Shown in pieces: positions 8,450 through 16,309 of a DNA stretch of 64,000 bases. A model generated the notes under the pieces. It was not told the DNA's origin. It ran no database searches and saw nothing but the letters and a program-made list of their open reading frames with translations. Within the stretch, counting starts at the first letter, position 1, and each line of letters starts with the position of its first letter. Made by a program: the position numbers and the translations under genes. This DNA comes from Rhizobium bangladeshense (lineage in GTDB: Bacteria > Pseudomonadota > Alphaproteobacteria > Rhizobiales > Rhizobiaceae). The DNA lies in assembly GCF_001662075.1 (NCBI RefSeq), contig NZ_LYPL01000006.1, positions 186,001 through 250,000 of the forward strand. The letters are read 5' to 3'.

Positions 8450-9187
8450 ATGGACTCGAGCGACGACGGCGCCCGTGGCGCACTGGCGGAAGAAGACACG
8501 CCGTCCGCTGCTTTTGCCGATGATGGAAAAAACACCATCGGCAGCCAGCTCGCATCGCGTCTTCGAGAGGCCATCATTTCCGGGGAATTGGAGGCTGGCA
8601 GCAAGATCAATCTCGACAGGGCGCGAAAGACGTTCAACGTCAGCCTCAGCCCGTTGCGCGAAGGCCTGGCCCGACTCATTTCCGACGGCTTGGTTGAGTT
8701 TCAGGACAATCGAGGCTATCGCGTCGCCCCGATCTCGATTGGCAATCTCGAAGAAGTTACGACCCTTCGGGAGGAGCTCGAGGTCTTCGCGCTGCGCGAA
8801 TCTATTCGCGTCGGCGACGTCGAGTGGGAGGGCAACATCATGCGTGCGCTCCATCGCCTGAACCGCACCGAGCGCGACGCCGCTCGTCCCGAAACGCTGG
8901 AACACTGGGAAGCGCTGCACCGCGAATTCCACCTCACCTTAATCTCGGGCTGTGGCAAGCCGCTGCTTCTCCACTTCTGCAATCTTCTGCTGAATCTCAA
9001 CGACCGATACCGCCGCGCCTTCCTTATCCGCACATCCGGGGACCGCAACGTAGGTCAGGAGCACAGCGAGATTGCGCAGGGCGCCGTGGCACGCGACGTT
9101 GAATATGCCTGCGAGAAGCTGCGACAGCACATCCACCGGACCGGAACCAATCTTCGCAACCATCTTGCGACGAAAGGTGTCGTATGA
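8450..9187 (+). CDS. GntR family transcriptional regulator (FCD/FadR subfamily)
   Basis: Likely ligand-responsive regulator of the island. The 245-residue product has a winged-helix HTH (about residues 30-95, with RLREAIISGELEAGSKI and SPLREGLARLISDGLV), then an all-helical FCD ligand domain whose metal-binding histidines are visible in HREFHLTLISG and in QEHSEIAQ. ATG 8450 follows GGGAGGAGAG; in-frame sequence upstream is AT-rich leader. It overlaps the next gene by 4 bp (ATGA), so regulator and pathway are cotranscribed. The effector is unknown; an island substrate or aromatic intermediate would be usual for this family. Confidence 0.88.
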   Translation: MDSSDDGARGALAEEDTPSAAFADDGKNTIGSQLASRLREAIISGELEAGSKINLDRARKTFNVSLSPLREGLARLISDGLVEFQDNRGYRVAPISIGNLEEVTTLREELEVFALRESIRVGDVEWEGNIMRALHRLNRTERDAARPETLEHWEALHREFHLTLISGCGKPLLLHFCNLLLNLNDRYRRAFLIRTSGDRNVGQEHSEIAQGAVARDVEYACEKLRQHIHRTGTNLRNHLATKGVV

Positions 9188-10011
9188 TGGCCGCCGCCTT
9201 TACATCAAAGTCGCCCGTCCCGATCGGCGTCGCGCACTTCTCGTCTATAATGCTGCCCCCCACGGAGTTCGCGAAGATTGCCAAAGGGGCAGGTTTCTCC
9301 AGGATCGGCCTCAGGCTCCATCCGGCATTTCCCGGTGCGCCGTACTATGAATTGCCTGTCGGCAGCGCAGCAGCCGGAGAGTTGAAGGCTGTGCTTGCCG
9401 GTGAAGAAGTCGAAGTCTTCGACATAGAGTTCTTCGTGATCGATCCCTCTTTCGACGCATCGTCAGTGGAGGCGACCGTCGCAGCCGCTGCGAATATTGG
9501 AGCGCGTCGGCTCAGCGTCTGCGGTGACGATCCGGATCATGCCAGACTGTTATCGAACTTTTCGGATTTCTGCGTCCTTGCGCGACGGTACGGGTTGGCG
9601 GTTGACATCGAGAACATGGGCTGGCGGGTGGTCAAAGCCTTTGCGGATTGCATCGACCTCGTGACAGAGGCGGGGATAGAGAATACCGGCGTTCTCGTCG
9701 ACGGCATTCATTTCTTCAGGAACGGCGCGGCTCTGGCAGATTTGCGGGCCAACCTCGACAAAGTGAAGCACGTCCAACTGTGCGACGTGGCCGGTCCAGC
9801 GCCGACGAAGCCGGAGGAAATGATCGCGGAAGCAAGAAGCGGCCGACTGCCTCCAGGCGAGGGGGAGCTGCCGTTGGACGATCTGGTTGCTGCGGTCGGC
9901 ACCGCCGCTTCCATCTCGGTGGAGGTGCCTCTGGTCGGATCCGTGGCGCCGGAGGTCCACCTTAAACATCTTTTCAACTGTGCGGAAAGAATGGTCAGGC
10001 CGGATCGATAG
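9184..10011 (+). CDS. Sugar phosphate isomerase/epimerase-type TIM-barrel enzyme (candidate 3-dehydroshikimate dehydratase-like)
   Basis: A 275-residue protein of the xylose-isomerase-like TIM-barrel superfamily, which includes AsbF/QuiC-type 3-dehydroshikimate dehydratases, hydroxypyruvate isomerases and sugar epimerases. Candidate metal ligands in family order are Glu143 (VDIEN), Asp173 (LVDGIHF), Gln198 (HVQLCD) and Glu247 (SVEVPL); the third is more often His in relatives. The PPGEGELPL loop at about 223-231 is typical. The AroE and AroQ homologues downstream make 3-dehydroshikimate a plausible substrate, but an isomerase role is equally compatible. ATG 9184 overlaps the regulator stop. 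Confidence 0.7.
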   Translation: MMAAAFTSKSPVPIGVAHFSSIMLPPTEFAKIAKGAGFSRIGLRLHPAFPGAPYYELPVGSAAAGELKAVLAGEEVEVFDIEFFVIDPSFDASSVEATVAAAANIGARRLSVCGDDPDHARLLSNFSDFCVLARRYGLAVDIENMGWRVVKAFADCIDLVTEAGIENTGVLVDGIHFFRNGAALADLRANLDKVKHVQLCDVAGPAPTKPEEMIAEARSGRLPPGEGELPLDDLVAAVGTAASISVEVPLVGSVAPEVHLKHLFNCAERMVRPDR

Positions 10012-10058
10012 TCCGGCGCGGGTGCAAATTATCCGCACCGGGAGGAGGAAAATCATAC

Positions 10059-10727
10059 ATGGGTTATACGTTCGATTTTGGTGCGGTCTTTGACCGCGCC
10101 CCGGAGTTGCTTTGGGGTTCGCTCGGTACGATAGGGCTGGCGCTGGCCGGAATGGTCCTCGCGCTGGTAATCGGTATTATCGGCGTTGCCGCCAGAACAT
10201 CCAAGATCCGGCTCGTTCGAGCTCCCGTCATCGGGTTCGTGGAAATCGTCCGGAATACGCCCTTCCTCGTACAGATTTTCTTCATCTACTTCGCGCTTCC
10301 CCTGATGGGGATACGCCTCAACCCGACGGTCACCGCGATTATTGCTCTGGGCATCAACGGCGGGGCATACGCAATCGAGATCATCCGCGGCGGCGTCGAG
10401 AGCGTCAGCAAGGGTCAGATCGAGGCAGGCTTCGCACTTGGCCTCCACAAGGCCGACGTCTTCCGGTTGATCGTGCTGAAGCCGGCTCTCCGGGCAATCT
10501 ACCCGTCGCTTACCAGTCAGTTCGTCATACTGACCCTCACCACCTCCGTCTGCACCTCGATCGCCGCCTACGAACTGACGTCGGCGGCGCAGAGAATCGA
10601 ATCCGACACGTTCCGCAGCTTCGAGGTCTACTTCTCCGTAACTACCATCTACCTCGTTATTTCGACGCTGATGATGGGCCTCTTCGCCCTGATTTCCCGC
10701 CACTACTTCAACTACCCGACGCGATAG
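10059..10727 (+). CDS. Polar amino acid-type ABC transporter permease 1
   Basis: Inner-membrane permease of the HisM/GlnP family: 222 residues, about five membrane helices, and the EAA-loop coupling motif around ALGLHKADVFRLIVLKPAL. The N-terminal membrane block contains the family segment EIVRNTPFLVQIFFIYFALP. A strong GGAGGAGG site precedes ATG 10059. With 10737, 11428 and 12272 it forms a complete importer. The family is named for amino acids, but island context suggests a small organic acid such as quinate or shikimate; the sequence alone does not show this. Confidence 0.9.
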   Translation: MGYTFDFGAVFDRAPELLWGSLGTIGLALAGMVLALVIGIIGVAARTSKIRLVRAPVIGFVEIVRNTPFLVQIFFIYFALPLMGIRLNPTVTAIIALGINGGAYAIEIIRGGVESVSKGQIEAGFALGLHKADVFRLIVLKPALRAIYPSLTSQFVILTLTTSVCTSIAAYELTSAAQRIESDTFRSFEVYFSVTTIYLVISTLMMGLFALISRHYFNYPTR

Positions 10728-10736
10728 GAGGCACTC

Positions 10737-11387
10737 ATGGGTCCCATCGGCGAAAACGAATTTCTCTTCATCTTGCAGGGCCTGAAATGGACCGTGCTGC
10801 TCGCGATTATCGGCTTTGTCGGTGGAGGCGTGTTCGGGATAGTGATCGCCTTGGCGCGCACATCAAAAAACCGGACCGCACGCGTCGCGACGTCGGGCTA
10901 CATCGCACTCTTTCAGGGCACGCCGCTTCTGATGCAGCTTTTCGTCGTCTATTACGGCGTGGCGCTGCTCGGCGTTGATGTCAATGCCTGGATCGCGGTG
11001 GCTATCGCCTTCACTCTTCATGCGAGCGCCTTTCTCGGCGAGATCTGGCGCGGCTCCATCGAAGCCGTTCCGAAGGGTCAGAGCGAAGCCGCCAACGCGC
11101 TGGGCCTTCACTACGTATCGCGGATGAAAGACGTCATCCTTCCACAAGCCCTGAAAATCTCCATGCCTGCGACCATCGGCTTCCTTGTCCAACTCATTAA
11201 AGGAACGTCGCTCGCCGCGATCGTCGGCTTCATCGAGCTGACCCGAGCTGGACAGATTATCTCGAACCAGACCTACCGGCCGCTCCTCGTCTTCGGGATC
11301 GTCGGCGTGATCTATTTCATCATTTGCTGGCCGCTGTCGCACCTTGGAAGCGGCCTCGAAAAACGGATGGCGAAAGCAGTCCGCTAA
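10737..11387 (+). CDS. Polar amino acid-type ABC transporter permease 2
   Basis: Second permease of the heteromeric importer: 216 residues, about five hydrophobic helices, with the paired motifs YIALFQGTPLLMQLFVVYYG and the EAA-type loop ANALGLHYVSRMKDVILPQAL. It starts 9 bp after permease 1, with AGGAGG immediately upstream of ATG 10737. Length and topology are normal for the HisM/HisQ family. Confidence 0.9.
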   Translation: MGPIGENEFLFILQGLKWTVLLAIIGFVGGGVFGIVIALARTSKNRTARVATSGYIALFQGTPLLMQLFVVYYGVALLGVDVNAWIAVAIAFTLHASAFLGEIWRGSIEAVPKGQSEAANALGLHYVSRMKDVILPQALKISMPATIGFLVQLIKGTSLAAIVGFIELTRAGQIISNQTYRPLLVFGIVGVIYFIICWPLSHLGSGLEKRMAKAVR

Positions 11388-11427
11388 CCGCTTCGTTCGA
11401 AGCAAAATCATAGAGGAGGAATAAGCT

Positions 11428-12252
11428 ATGCAGACCAACCGTAGGAAATTTCTGGGAATCGCTTTTGCGACGGCCGCTTTCGCCACCATCGGCGGCGGCA
11501 CCGCATCGGCCGCCACTGTCGACGAGATCAAAGCCAAGGGCACCTTGGTCGTCGGCATCCAGGGCGATAACGCACCATGGGGTTTTGTAAATTCGAGCGG
11601 CAAGCAGGATGGCTTCGACGCCGATATCGCGACGTTGTTTGCCAAGGAACTCGGCGTGAAGGTCGAGTTCCAGCCGCTCGCCGTCGCCAACCGAATTCCG
11701 GCGCTGACGACAGGGAAGGTCGATATCCTGTTCTCCACAATGGCAATGACCGAAGAGCGCGCTAAATCGATCCAGTACAGCAAGCCCTATGCGGCGAACA
11801 CAATCTCGCTCTATGCCGCCAAGGCCGATGCCGTAAAGGCGCCGGCCGATGTGGCGGGCTGGGAGATCGGTGTGCCGAAGTCGAGCTCGCAGGATAAGGC
11901 CGTGACGGATGCCGTAGGATCGACTGCAACGATCCGCCGCTTCGACGATGACGCCGCCACCATCCAGGCTCTCATTTCCGGTCAGGTAAAGGCTGTCGGC
12001 GGCAACCAGTTCTACGGACAGAGGCTCGATGCGGCCAGCGCCGGGACTTACGAGCGTAAGATCGATTTCCTGAAGACCTATAACGGCGTCGGAACGCGCC
12101 TTGGCGAGAAGGACTGGAACGAAGCCGCCAACAGCTTCATCGACAAGATCAAGGCAAGCGGCGAGCTGGCGGCCATCACCAAGAAGTGGATGAGCATCGA
12201 TCTTCCGACATTCCCCGAATCCATCCCCAATATCCCGTTCACCGCCAAGTAA
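11428..12252 (+). CDS. Solute-binding protein of the island ABC importer (Tat-type signal)
   Basis: Periplasmic binding protein, SBP family 3, 274 residues. The N-terminus has a twin-arginine motif (NRRKFLG), a hydrophobic stretch and a probable cleavage after TASA (about residue 29), so export by Tat is likely. The mature protein starts with [16 protein letters not shown] and contains the family segment [17 protein letters not shown]. It follows the two permeases with GAGGAGGAA upstream of the ATG. It contrasts with the SBP-like protein at 5051-5722, which has no signal. Confidence 0.9.
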   Translation: MQTNRRKFLGIAFATAAFATIGGGTASAATVDEIKAKGTLVVGIQGDNAPWGFVNSSGKQDGFDADIATLFAKELGVKVEFQPLAVANRIPALTTGKVDILFSTMAMTEERAKSIQYSKPYAANTISLYAAKADAVKAPADVAGWEIGVPKSSSQDKAVTDAVGSTATIRRFDDDAATIQALISGQVKAVGGNQFYGQRLDAASAGTYERKIDFLKTYNGVGTRLGEKDWNEAANSFIDKIKASGELAAITKKWMSIDLPTFPESIPNIPFTAK

Positions 12253-12271
12253 AGCATACATGGAGGGCGCC

Positions 12272-13033
12272 GTGCTCAATTCTTCAAACGACCAGTCGAC
12301 GTTGATTTCACTCGAGAAGCTGGAGAAATGGTACGGCTCCTTCCACGCTCTGAAAAACATCAGTCTGTCGGTCCGCAAAGGCGAGAAGATCGTCCTTTGC
12401 GGCCCTTCGGGTTCTGGCAAATCGACTTTGATCCGCTGCATCAACGCGCTTGAGACGATCCAGGACGGGCGGATCGTCGTCGAAGGACAGCTGCTGGATG
12501 GCAGCACCAAGGCCGTGGACGCGATCCGACGCGAAGTGGGCATGGTTTTCCAGAGTTTCAATTTGTTCCCTCACATGACCGTGCTCCAGAACTGCACGCT
12601 GGCCCCCATGCGCGTTCGCGGCGCCAGCCGCGCCGACGCCGAACGACTGGCACGAAAATATCTGGAGCGTGTCCGTATCCTCGATCAGGCGGAAAAATAT
12701 CCCGCCCAGCTTTCCGGAGGCCAGCAGCAGCGCGTCGCGATCGCGCGTGCGCTCTGCATGGAGCCGAAAGTGATGCTGTTCGATGAGCCCACGAGCGCGC
12801 TAGACCCTGAGATGGTCAAGGAAGTGCTGGATACAATGATCGGTCTCGCACGCGACGGCATGACCATGATCTGTGTGACCCATGAAATGGGCTTCGCTCG
12901 CCAGGTAGCAGACAGGGTCATCTTCATGGCCTCCGGTGAGATCATCGAAGAGGCTCGACCCGAGGTCTTCTTCAAGTCTCCTCAGCACGAGCGCACCAAG
13001 GCGTTTCTCGGCGAAATACTCGCCCATCACTGA
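12272..13033 (+). CDS. Amino acid-type ABC transporter ATP-binding protein
   Basis: ATPase of the importer, 253 residues from GTG 12272. Walker A is [10 protein letters not shown]-loop [11 protein letters not shown], signature LSGGQQQR, Walker [13 protein letters not shown], and H-loop TICVTHEM-like ([10 protein letters not shown]). GTG 12272 is preferred because GGAGG (12262-12266) is ideally spaced before it; an in-frame ATG at 12260 would add four residues but lacks a ribosome site and would itself overlap that GGAGG. It lies 19 bp after the binding-protein gene. Confidence 0.9.
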   Translation: MLNSSNDQSTLISLEKLEKWYGSFHALKNISLSVRKGEKIVLCGPSGSGKSTLIRCINALETIQDGRIVVEGQLLDGSTKAVDAIRREVGMVFQSFNLFPHMTVLQNCTLAPMRVRGASRADAERLARKYLERVRILDQAEKYPAQLSGGQQQRVAIARALCMEPKVMLFDEPTSALDPEMVKEVLDTMIGLARDGMTMICVTHEMGFARQVADRVIFMASGEIIEEARPEVFFKSPQHERTKAFLGEILAHH

Positions 13034-13051
13034 TCCGGTAGAGCTATCAAA

Positions 13052-13900
13052 ATGGACAACAGGAAATTTCATGTCGGGCTGATCGGAGCGGACATTCAGA
13101 TGTCGAAGTCGCCGGCTCTCCACGAGACCGAAGCATATCAGCTTGGACTGGAATATCGGTACGAGCTTCTCGATCTGGCCGAGCGTGGTCTCCCTGCATC
13201 TGCGCTGCCAGACCTTCTCGACGAGATCGAACGCCGGGGCTTTGCGGGAAGCAACATCACTCACCCGTGCAAGCAGACCGTTATCGCTCACCTTACCGAT
13301 CTGTCGGAAGATGCCCGGATGCTGGGCGCAGTCAACACGGTCGTGCTTCGCAATGGAAAGCGGATTGGGCACAACACCGATTGGTATGGCTTTTATAAGA
13401 ATTTCGAGCGCGGATTGCCCGATGTTGCCAAAACACATGCGGTCCTGCTCGGCGCTGGCGGCGCGGGGGTCGCAGTCGCGCACGCAGCCATCAAGCTCGG
13501 AATCGAGGCGCTTTCGATCTTCGACCAGGACGCAAATCGCGCCGCCACGCTTGCCGAACAGCTCAATCAGCGCTTCTCAAAAAGGTGCGCTCAGCCGATC
13601 AGGGATGTCAGCGCCGCGCTCGCTTCGGCCAACGGGCTGATCCACGCCACGCCGACGGGTATGCGAAGTCATCCTGGCATTCCGATCGACCCGGAAGCGC
13701 TTCAGTCGCGTCACTGGGTCGCTGATATTGTCTACATGCCTGTCGTGACCGAACTTCTGGCTTTGGCCGAGAAGAAGGGCTGCAGAACGCTGCCTGGTGG
13801 TGGAATGACGGTATTCCAGGCCGCCGCGGCGTTCGAATTGTTCACGAACGTGCAGCCGGACGCGGAACGAATGTCGCGTCATTTCGAAGAGTTGTGCTGA
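13052..13900 (+). CDS. Shikimate/quinate dehydrogenase family protein (AroE/QsuD-like)
   Basis: NAD(P)-dependent oxidoreductase acting on shikimate and/or quinate; 282 residues. Substrate-site motifs are present: Ser18 and Ser20 (SKSP), catalytic Lys74 (ITHPCK), Asn95 (GAVNTV), Asp110 (GHNTDWYGF) and Gln256. The nucleotide fold has GAGGAG at 134-139. At the end of the second strand there is IFDQD with Asp158 rather than the basic NRT cluster of biosynthetic NADP enzymes; an Asp at this place favours NAD in Corynebacterium QsuD. The HWVADIVYMP and TELL segments also resemble QsuD. A catabolic role is inferred. The start has only a weak ribosome site. Confidence 0.85.
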   Translation: MDNRKFHVGLIGADIQMSKSPALHETEAYQLGLEYRYELLDLAERGLPASALPDLLDEIERRGFAGSNITHPCKQTVIAHLTDLSEDARMLGAVNTVVLRNGKRIGHNTDWYGFYKNFERGLPDVAKTHAVLLGAGGAGVAVAHAAIKLGIEALSIFDQDANRAATLAEQLNQRFSKRCAQPIRDVSAALASANGLIHATPTGMRSHPGIPIDPEALQSRHWVADIVYMPVVTELLALAEKKGCRTLPGGGMTVFQAAAAFELFTNVQPDAERMSRHFEELC

Positions 13901-13914
13901 GCTGGAGGACTGCG

Positions 13915-14283
13915 ATGCCGCATATCATCATTGACTATAGCCGGGGCGCTGCCGAGCGCGTCGTTATTGACGAGCTGACCAAAGCAGTGCATCGCCGAGT
14001 CCGCGACGGAGGCCTCGTAAAGCCTACTATAGTTCGCACATTCGCCAGGGAAGCGACTTTCTCCTGCGTCGGCGACGAACATGCCGATAATCACTTCATT
14101 CAAATAATTGTGCGTGTGGCTCCCGGACGGCCGACGGAGACCAAACGAGAACTTCTGAAAGCGGTTCTCGACGCTGCGCAGAATGTCGCAGCACCCGCAC
14201 TGCAGGAAGGGCGGCTTGGGATTCGCGCCGATCTCTACGAATCCGATCCGAATTTCGCATTCCAGGAAATAGCACTCGCCTGA
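13915..14283 (+). CDS. 5-carboxymethyl-2-hydroxymuconate isomerase-type tautomerase (CHMI/HpaF family)
   Basis: A 122-residue tautomerase. The initiator Met is followed by Pro2 (MPHIIIDYS), the catalytic N-terminal proline of this superfamily, so the start at ATG 13915 (GGAGGA upstream) is firm. The length, the internal [13 protein letters not shown] segment (equivalent to the 'hMtLKIgaGRs' part of HpaF) and the C-terminal strand match CHMI rather than the 60-residue 4-oxalocrotonate tautomerases. The reaction is ketonisation of a 2-hydroxymuconate-type diacid. It is separated from hpaH/hpaI by 6 kb and lies on the other arm of the island, yet supplies the logical preceding step. Confidence 0.85.
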   Translation: MPHIIIDYSRGAAERVVIDELTKAVHRRVRDGGLVKPTIVRTFAREATFSCVGDEHADNHFIQIIVRVAPGRPTETKRELLKAVLDAAQNVAAPALQEGRLGIRADLYESDPNFAFQEIALA

Positions 14284-14315
14284 ACTCGTCGGGTGCTTTC
14301 ACAAGGGTAATTGCA

Positions 14316-14765
14316 ATGAGCCTGATCTATGTTCTTAACGGCCCAAACCTCAACCTGCTCGGCAAGCGTCAGCCTCACATCTACGGCCACGAGACACTGG
14401 CCGACGTCGAGGCCGCCTGCCGGACTCTGGCATCGGAACTCAGACATGAGCTTCGCTTCCACCAGAGCAACCGCGAATACGAAATCATTGACTGGATCCA
14501 TGAAGCGCGTGAGGACGGAGCCGGCATCGTGATCAATCCAGCTGCATTCACGCACACGTCGCTAGCAATCCTCGACGCTCTGAATACGTTCGAGGGTCCC
14601 GTCATCGAGATCCATATCTCCAACGTGCATAAGCGCGAAAGCTTCCGCCACCACTCCTTTGTCTCCCACCGGGCAGACGGCGTAATCGCCGGCCTTGGAA
14701 CGGAAGGCTACCAGCTCGGTATCCGCCGCGTCGCGACAATGTTAAAGCCCCCGAAGAACGACTGA
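14316..14765 (+). CDS. aroQ: Type II 3-dehydroquinate dehydratase
   Basis: Converts 3-dehydroquinate to 3-dehydroshikimate; 149 residues, dodecamer family. Visible active-site elements are NGPNLNLLG, Arg18 and Tyr23 on the lid loop (KRQPHIYG), Asn75 and His80 (NPAAFTHTS), His100 (EIHISNVH) and Arg111 (FRHHS). Two family-typical positions differ: [10 protein letters not shown] has Tyr where most enzymes have Gly, and NPAAF replaces NPGAY. Its place next to an AroE/QsuD homologue argues for catabolic use; rhizobia usually carry a biosynthetic copy next to accBC. Confidence 0.92.
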   Translation: MSLIYVLNGPNLNLLGKRQPHIYGHETLADVEAACRTLASELRHELRFHQSNREYEIIDWIHEAREDGAGIVINPAAFTHTSLAILDALNTFEGPVIEIHISNVHKRESFRHHSFVSHRADGVIAGLGTEGYQLGIRRVATMLKPPKND

Positions 14766-14771
14766 CGCAAA

Positions 14772-15809
14772 ATGGTCGACCGGGTCAAATTAGCGGTCCT
14801 CGGTGCGGGGCTGATTGGAAAGCGTCATATTCGACATGTCTTGGAAGAACCCGCGGCCGAGCTAGTCGCCGTAGTGGATCCCACGTCACTTGGACAAGAG
14901 ATCGCACGCGACGCCGGCGTCAGATGGTTCCCGAGTTTTGGCGACATGATTACCGCCCAGAGTCCGGACGGCGTCATTATCGCGACTCCTAACCAGATGC
15001 ATGCCCGGAACGGCATGGAGGCAGTGGAAGGTGGAATCCCGGCTTTGATTGAGAAGCCGTTCGTTGACGATGTCGCAGCCGGCGAGAAGCTGATAAAAAT
15101 GGCCGATGCCAAGGGTATCCCGCTTCTGACGGGGCATCATCGCCGGCACGCCCCAATGATGCAGAAAGCCAAGCAGATCATTGAAAGCGGAAAGCTCGGT
15201 CGGATACTGATCGTCAACGCAATGTTCTGGCTGTTCAAGCCGGACAGCTATTTCGACACGCCCTGGCGGCGCGAGCCGGGCGCGGGGCCGGTCTTCCTGA
15301 ACCTCATCCACGACATCGACAATCTTCGCTACCTGCTGGGGGATATCGTGGCCGTCCAGGCGCGCGAGTCCAACGCAATGCGCGGGAACGCCGTCGAGGA
15401 GACCGCCGTGATCCTCATCGAATTCAAGAGCGGAGTTCTGGGCAGCGCGTCGGTTTCGGATTCCGTTGTGGCGCCATGGAGCTGGGAGATGACGACCGGA
15501 GAGAACGCGGCCTATCCGAAGACGGAAGAAGCCTGCTACATGATTGGCGGAACACACGGATCACTCGCCGTTCCTTCACTCGACATATGGCGCAACCCGG
15601 GGGAGCGGAGCTGGCTGGAGCGCTTCGACCGGGAGCGCATCGACGTCGAGACCGAGAATCCGCTCGTCCTTCAGATACGGCAGTTCTGCAAGGTCATAAG
15701 AGGCCACGAAGAGCCTCTGGTCAGCGGGCGAGAGGGATGGGAAACCCTGAAGGTAGTCGATGCCGTTAAGCGGTCCGCAGCCACGCTCCAGCGCGTTGCG
15801 CTGCCCTGA
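14772..15809 (+). CDS. Gfo/Idh/MocA family oxidoreductase
   Basis: NAD(P)-dependent dehydrogenase of 345 residues. The N-terminal Rossmann domain has GAGLIGKRH, and the conserved LIEKPF motif lies near residue 96; the C-terminal alpha/beta domain carries the NLIHDIDNLRYLLGD segment with the probable catalytic Asp and His. The substrate cannot be read from sequence; family members act on cyclitols, sugars and related polyols. As the last gene of the quinate-type operon it may oxidise a cyclitol-acid or 3-dehydroshikimate. ATG 14772 lies 6 bp after aroQ. The stop is only 14 bp from the convergent HIT gene and no terminator is visible. Confidence 0.85.
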   Translation: MVDRVKLAVLGAGLIGKRHIRHVLEEPAAELVAVVDPTSLGQEIARDAGVRWFPSFGDMITAQSPDGVIIATPNQMHARNGMEAVEGGIPALIEKPFVDDVAAGEKLIKMADAKGIPLLTGHHRRHAPMMQKAKQIIESGKLGRILIVNAMFWLFKPDSYFDTPWRREPGAGPVFLNLIHDIDNLRYLLGDIVAVQARESNAMRGNAVEETAVILIEFKSGVLGSASVSDSVVAPWSWEMTTGENAAYPKTEEACYMIGGTHGSLAVPSLDIWRNPGERSWLERFDRERIDVETENPLVLQIRQFCKVIRGHEEPLVSGREGWETLKVVDAVKRSAATLQRVALP

Positions 15810-15823
15810 AGCACGTCACCTGC

Positions 15824-16255
15824 CTATGCCAGAGCTGCCCTGATCTTTTCGGCATTGGCGGCAAGCACCGCGCTGTCCTCCATCTTGCCGGAATGCGGTT
15901 TCAGCGCCACGCCTTCATGACGGGGAATGACGTGGAAATGCAGATGAAACACCGTCTGCCCGGCGGCCGGTTCGTTGAATTGAGCGATAAACACACCATC
16001 GGCATCGAAGACCTCTTCGAGCGCCTTGGCGACCTTCTGGACGACAGTGATGGCATGGGCGAGAGTAGCGGGATCGGCATCGAGGATATTGCGGGAAGGC
16101 GCCTTCGGGACGACGAGCACATGGCCCGGCGCCTGCGGCATCACGTCCATGAAGGCGACCGTATGCTGGTCTTCGTAGATCCGGTGCGAGGGAATTTCGC
16201 CGCGCAGGATCTTGGCGAAGATATTGTTGTCGTCATATGCGGCCGGCTTGGTCAT
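15824..16255 (-). CDS. HIT family hydrolase (HinT-like)
   Basis: Histidine-triad nucleotide hydrolase or phosphoramidase, 143 residues. The active-site triad is HLHFHVIPR near residue 105. The N-terminal NIFAKILRGEIPSHRIYED and FMDVMPQAPGHVLVVPK stretches are typical of the HinT/protein-kinase-C-inhibitor branch. ATG 16255 has GTGAGGAG upstream. It is the downstream member of a minus-strand block with the acyltransferase, GDPD and RidA genes. Cellular substrate unknown. Confidence 0.92.
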   Translation of the reverse strand: MTKPAAYDDNNIFAKILRGEIPSHRIYEDQHTVAFMDVMPQAPGHVLVVPKAPSRNILDADPATLAHAITVVQKVAKALEEVFDADGVFIAQFNEPAAGQTVFHLHFHVIPRHEGVALKPHSGKMEDSAVLAANAEKIRAALA

Positions 16256-16309
16256 CGCGAAATCTCCTCACTTTCTATTTGATCGGGTAGCGCGCTCGGC
16301 AGGGCGGCG

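Larger units (their letters stand above)
5051..15809. other. Accessory aromatic/quinate-type catabolic island
   Basis: Fourteen genes in two divergent operons lie between the clpA terminator and the convergent HIT-protein gene (gap of 14 bp at the right edge). The leftward operon runs dioxygenase, HpaH, HpaI, SBP-like protein. The rightward one runs GntR regulator, TIM-barrel enzyme, two permeases, solute-binding protein, ATPase, AroE-like, tautomerase, AroQ, Gfo/Idh oxidoreductase. No integrase or boundary repeat is visible. That it is an insertion into a conserved clpA-HIT neighbourhood is inferred from the housekeeping genes on both sides. Confidence 0.75.

Noticed and set aside
5051..15809. 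Island as an integrative element with its own mobility genes
   Set aside because: No integrase, transposase, tRNA or flanking direct repeat could be seen, so only an accessory block is claimed, not a mobile element.
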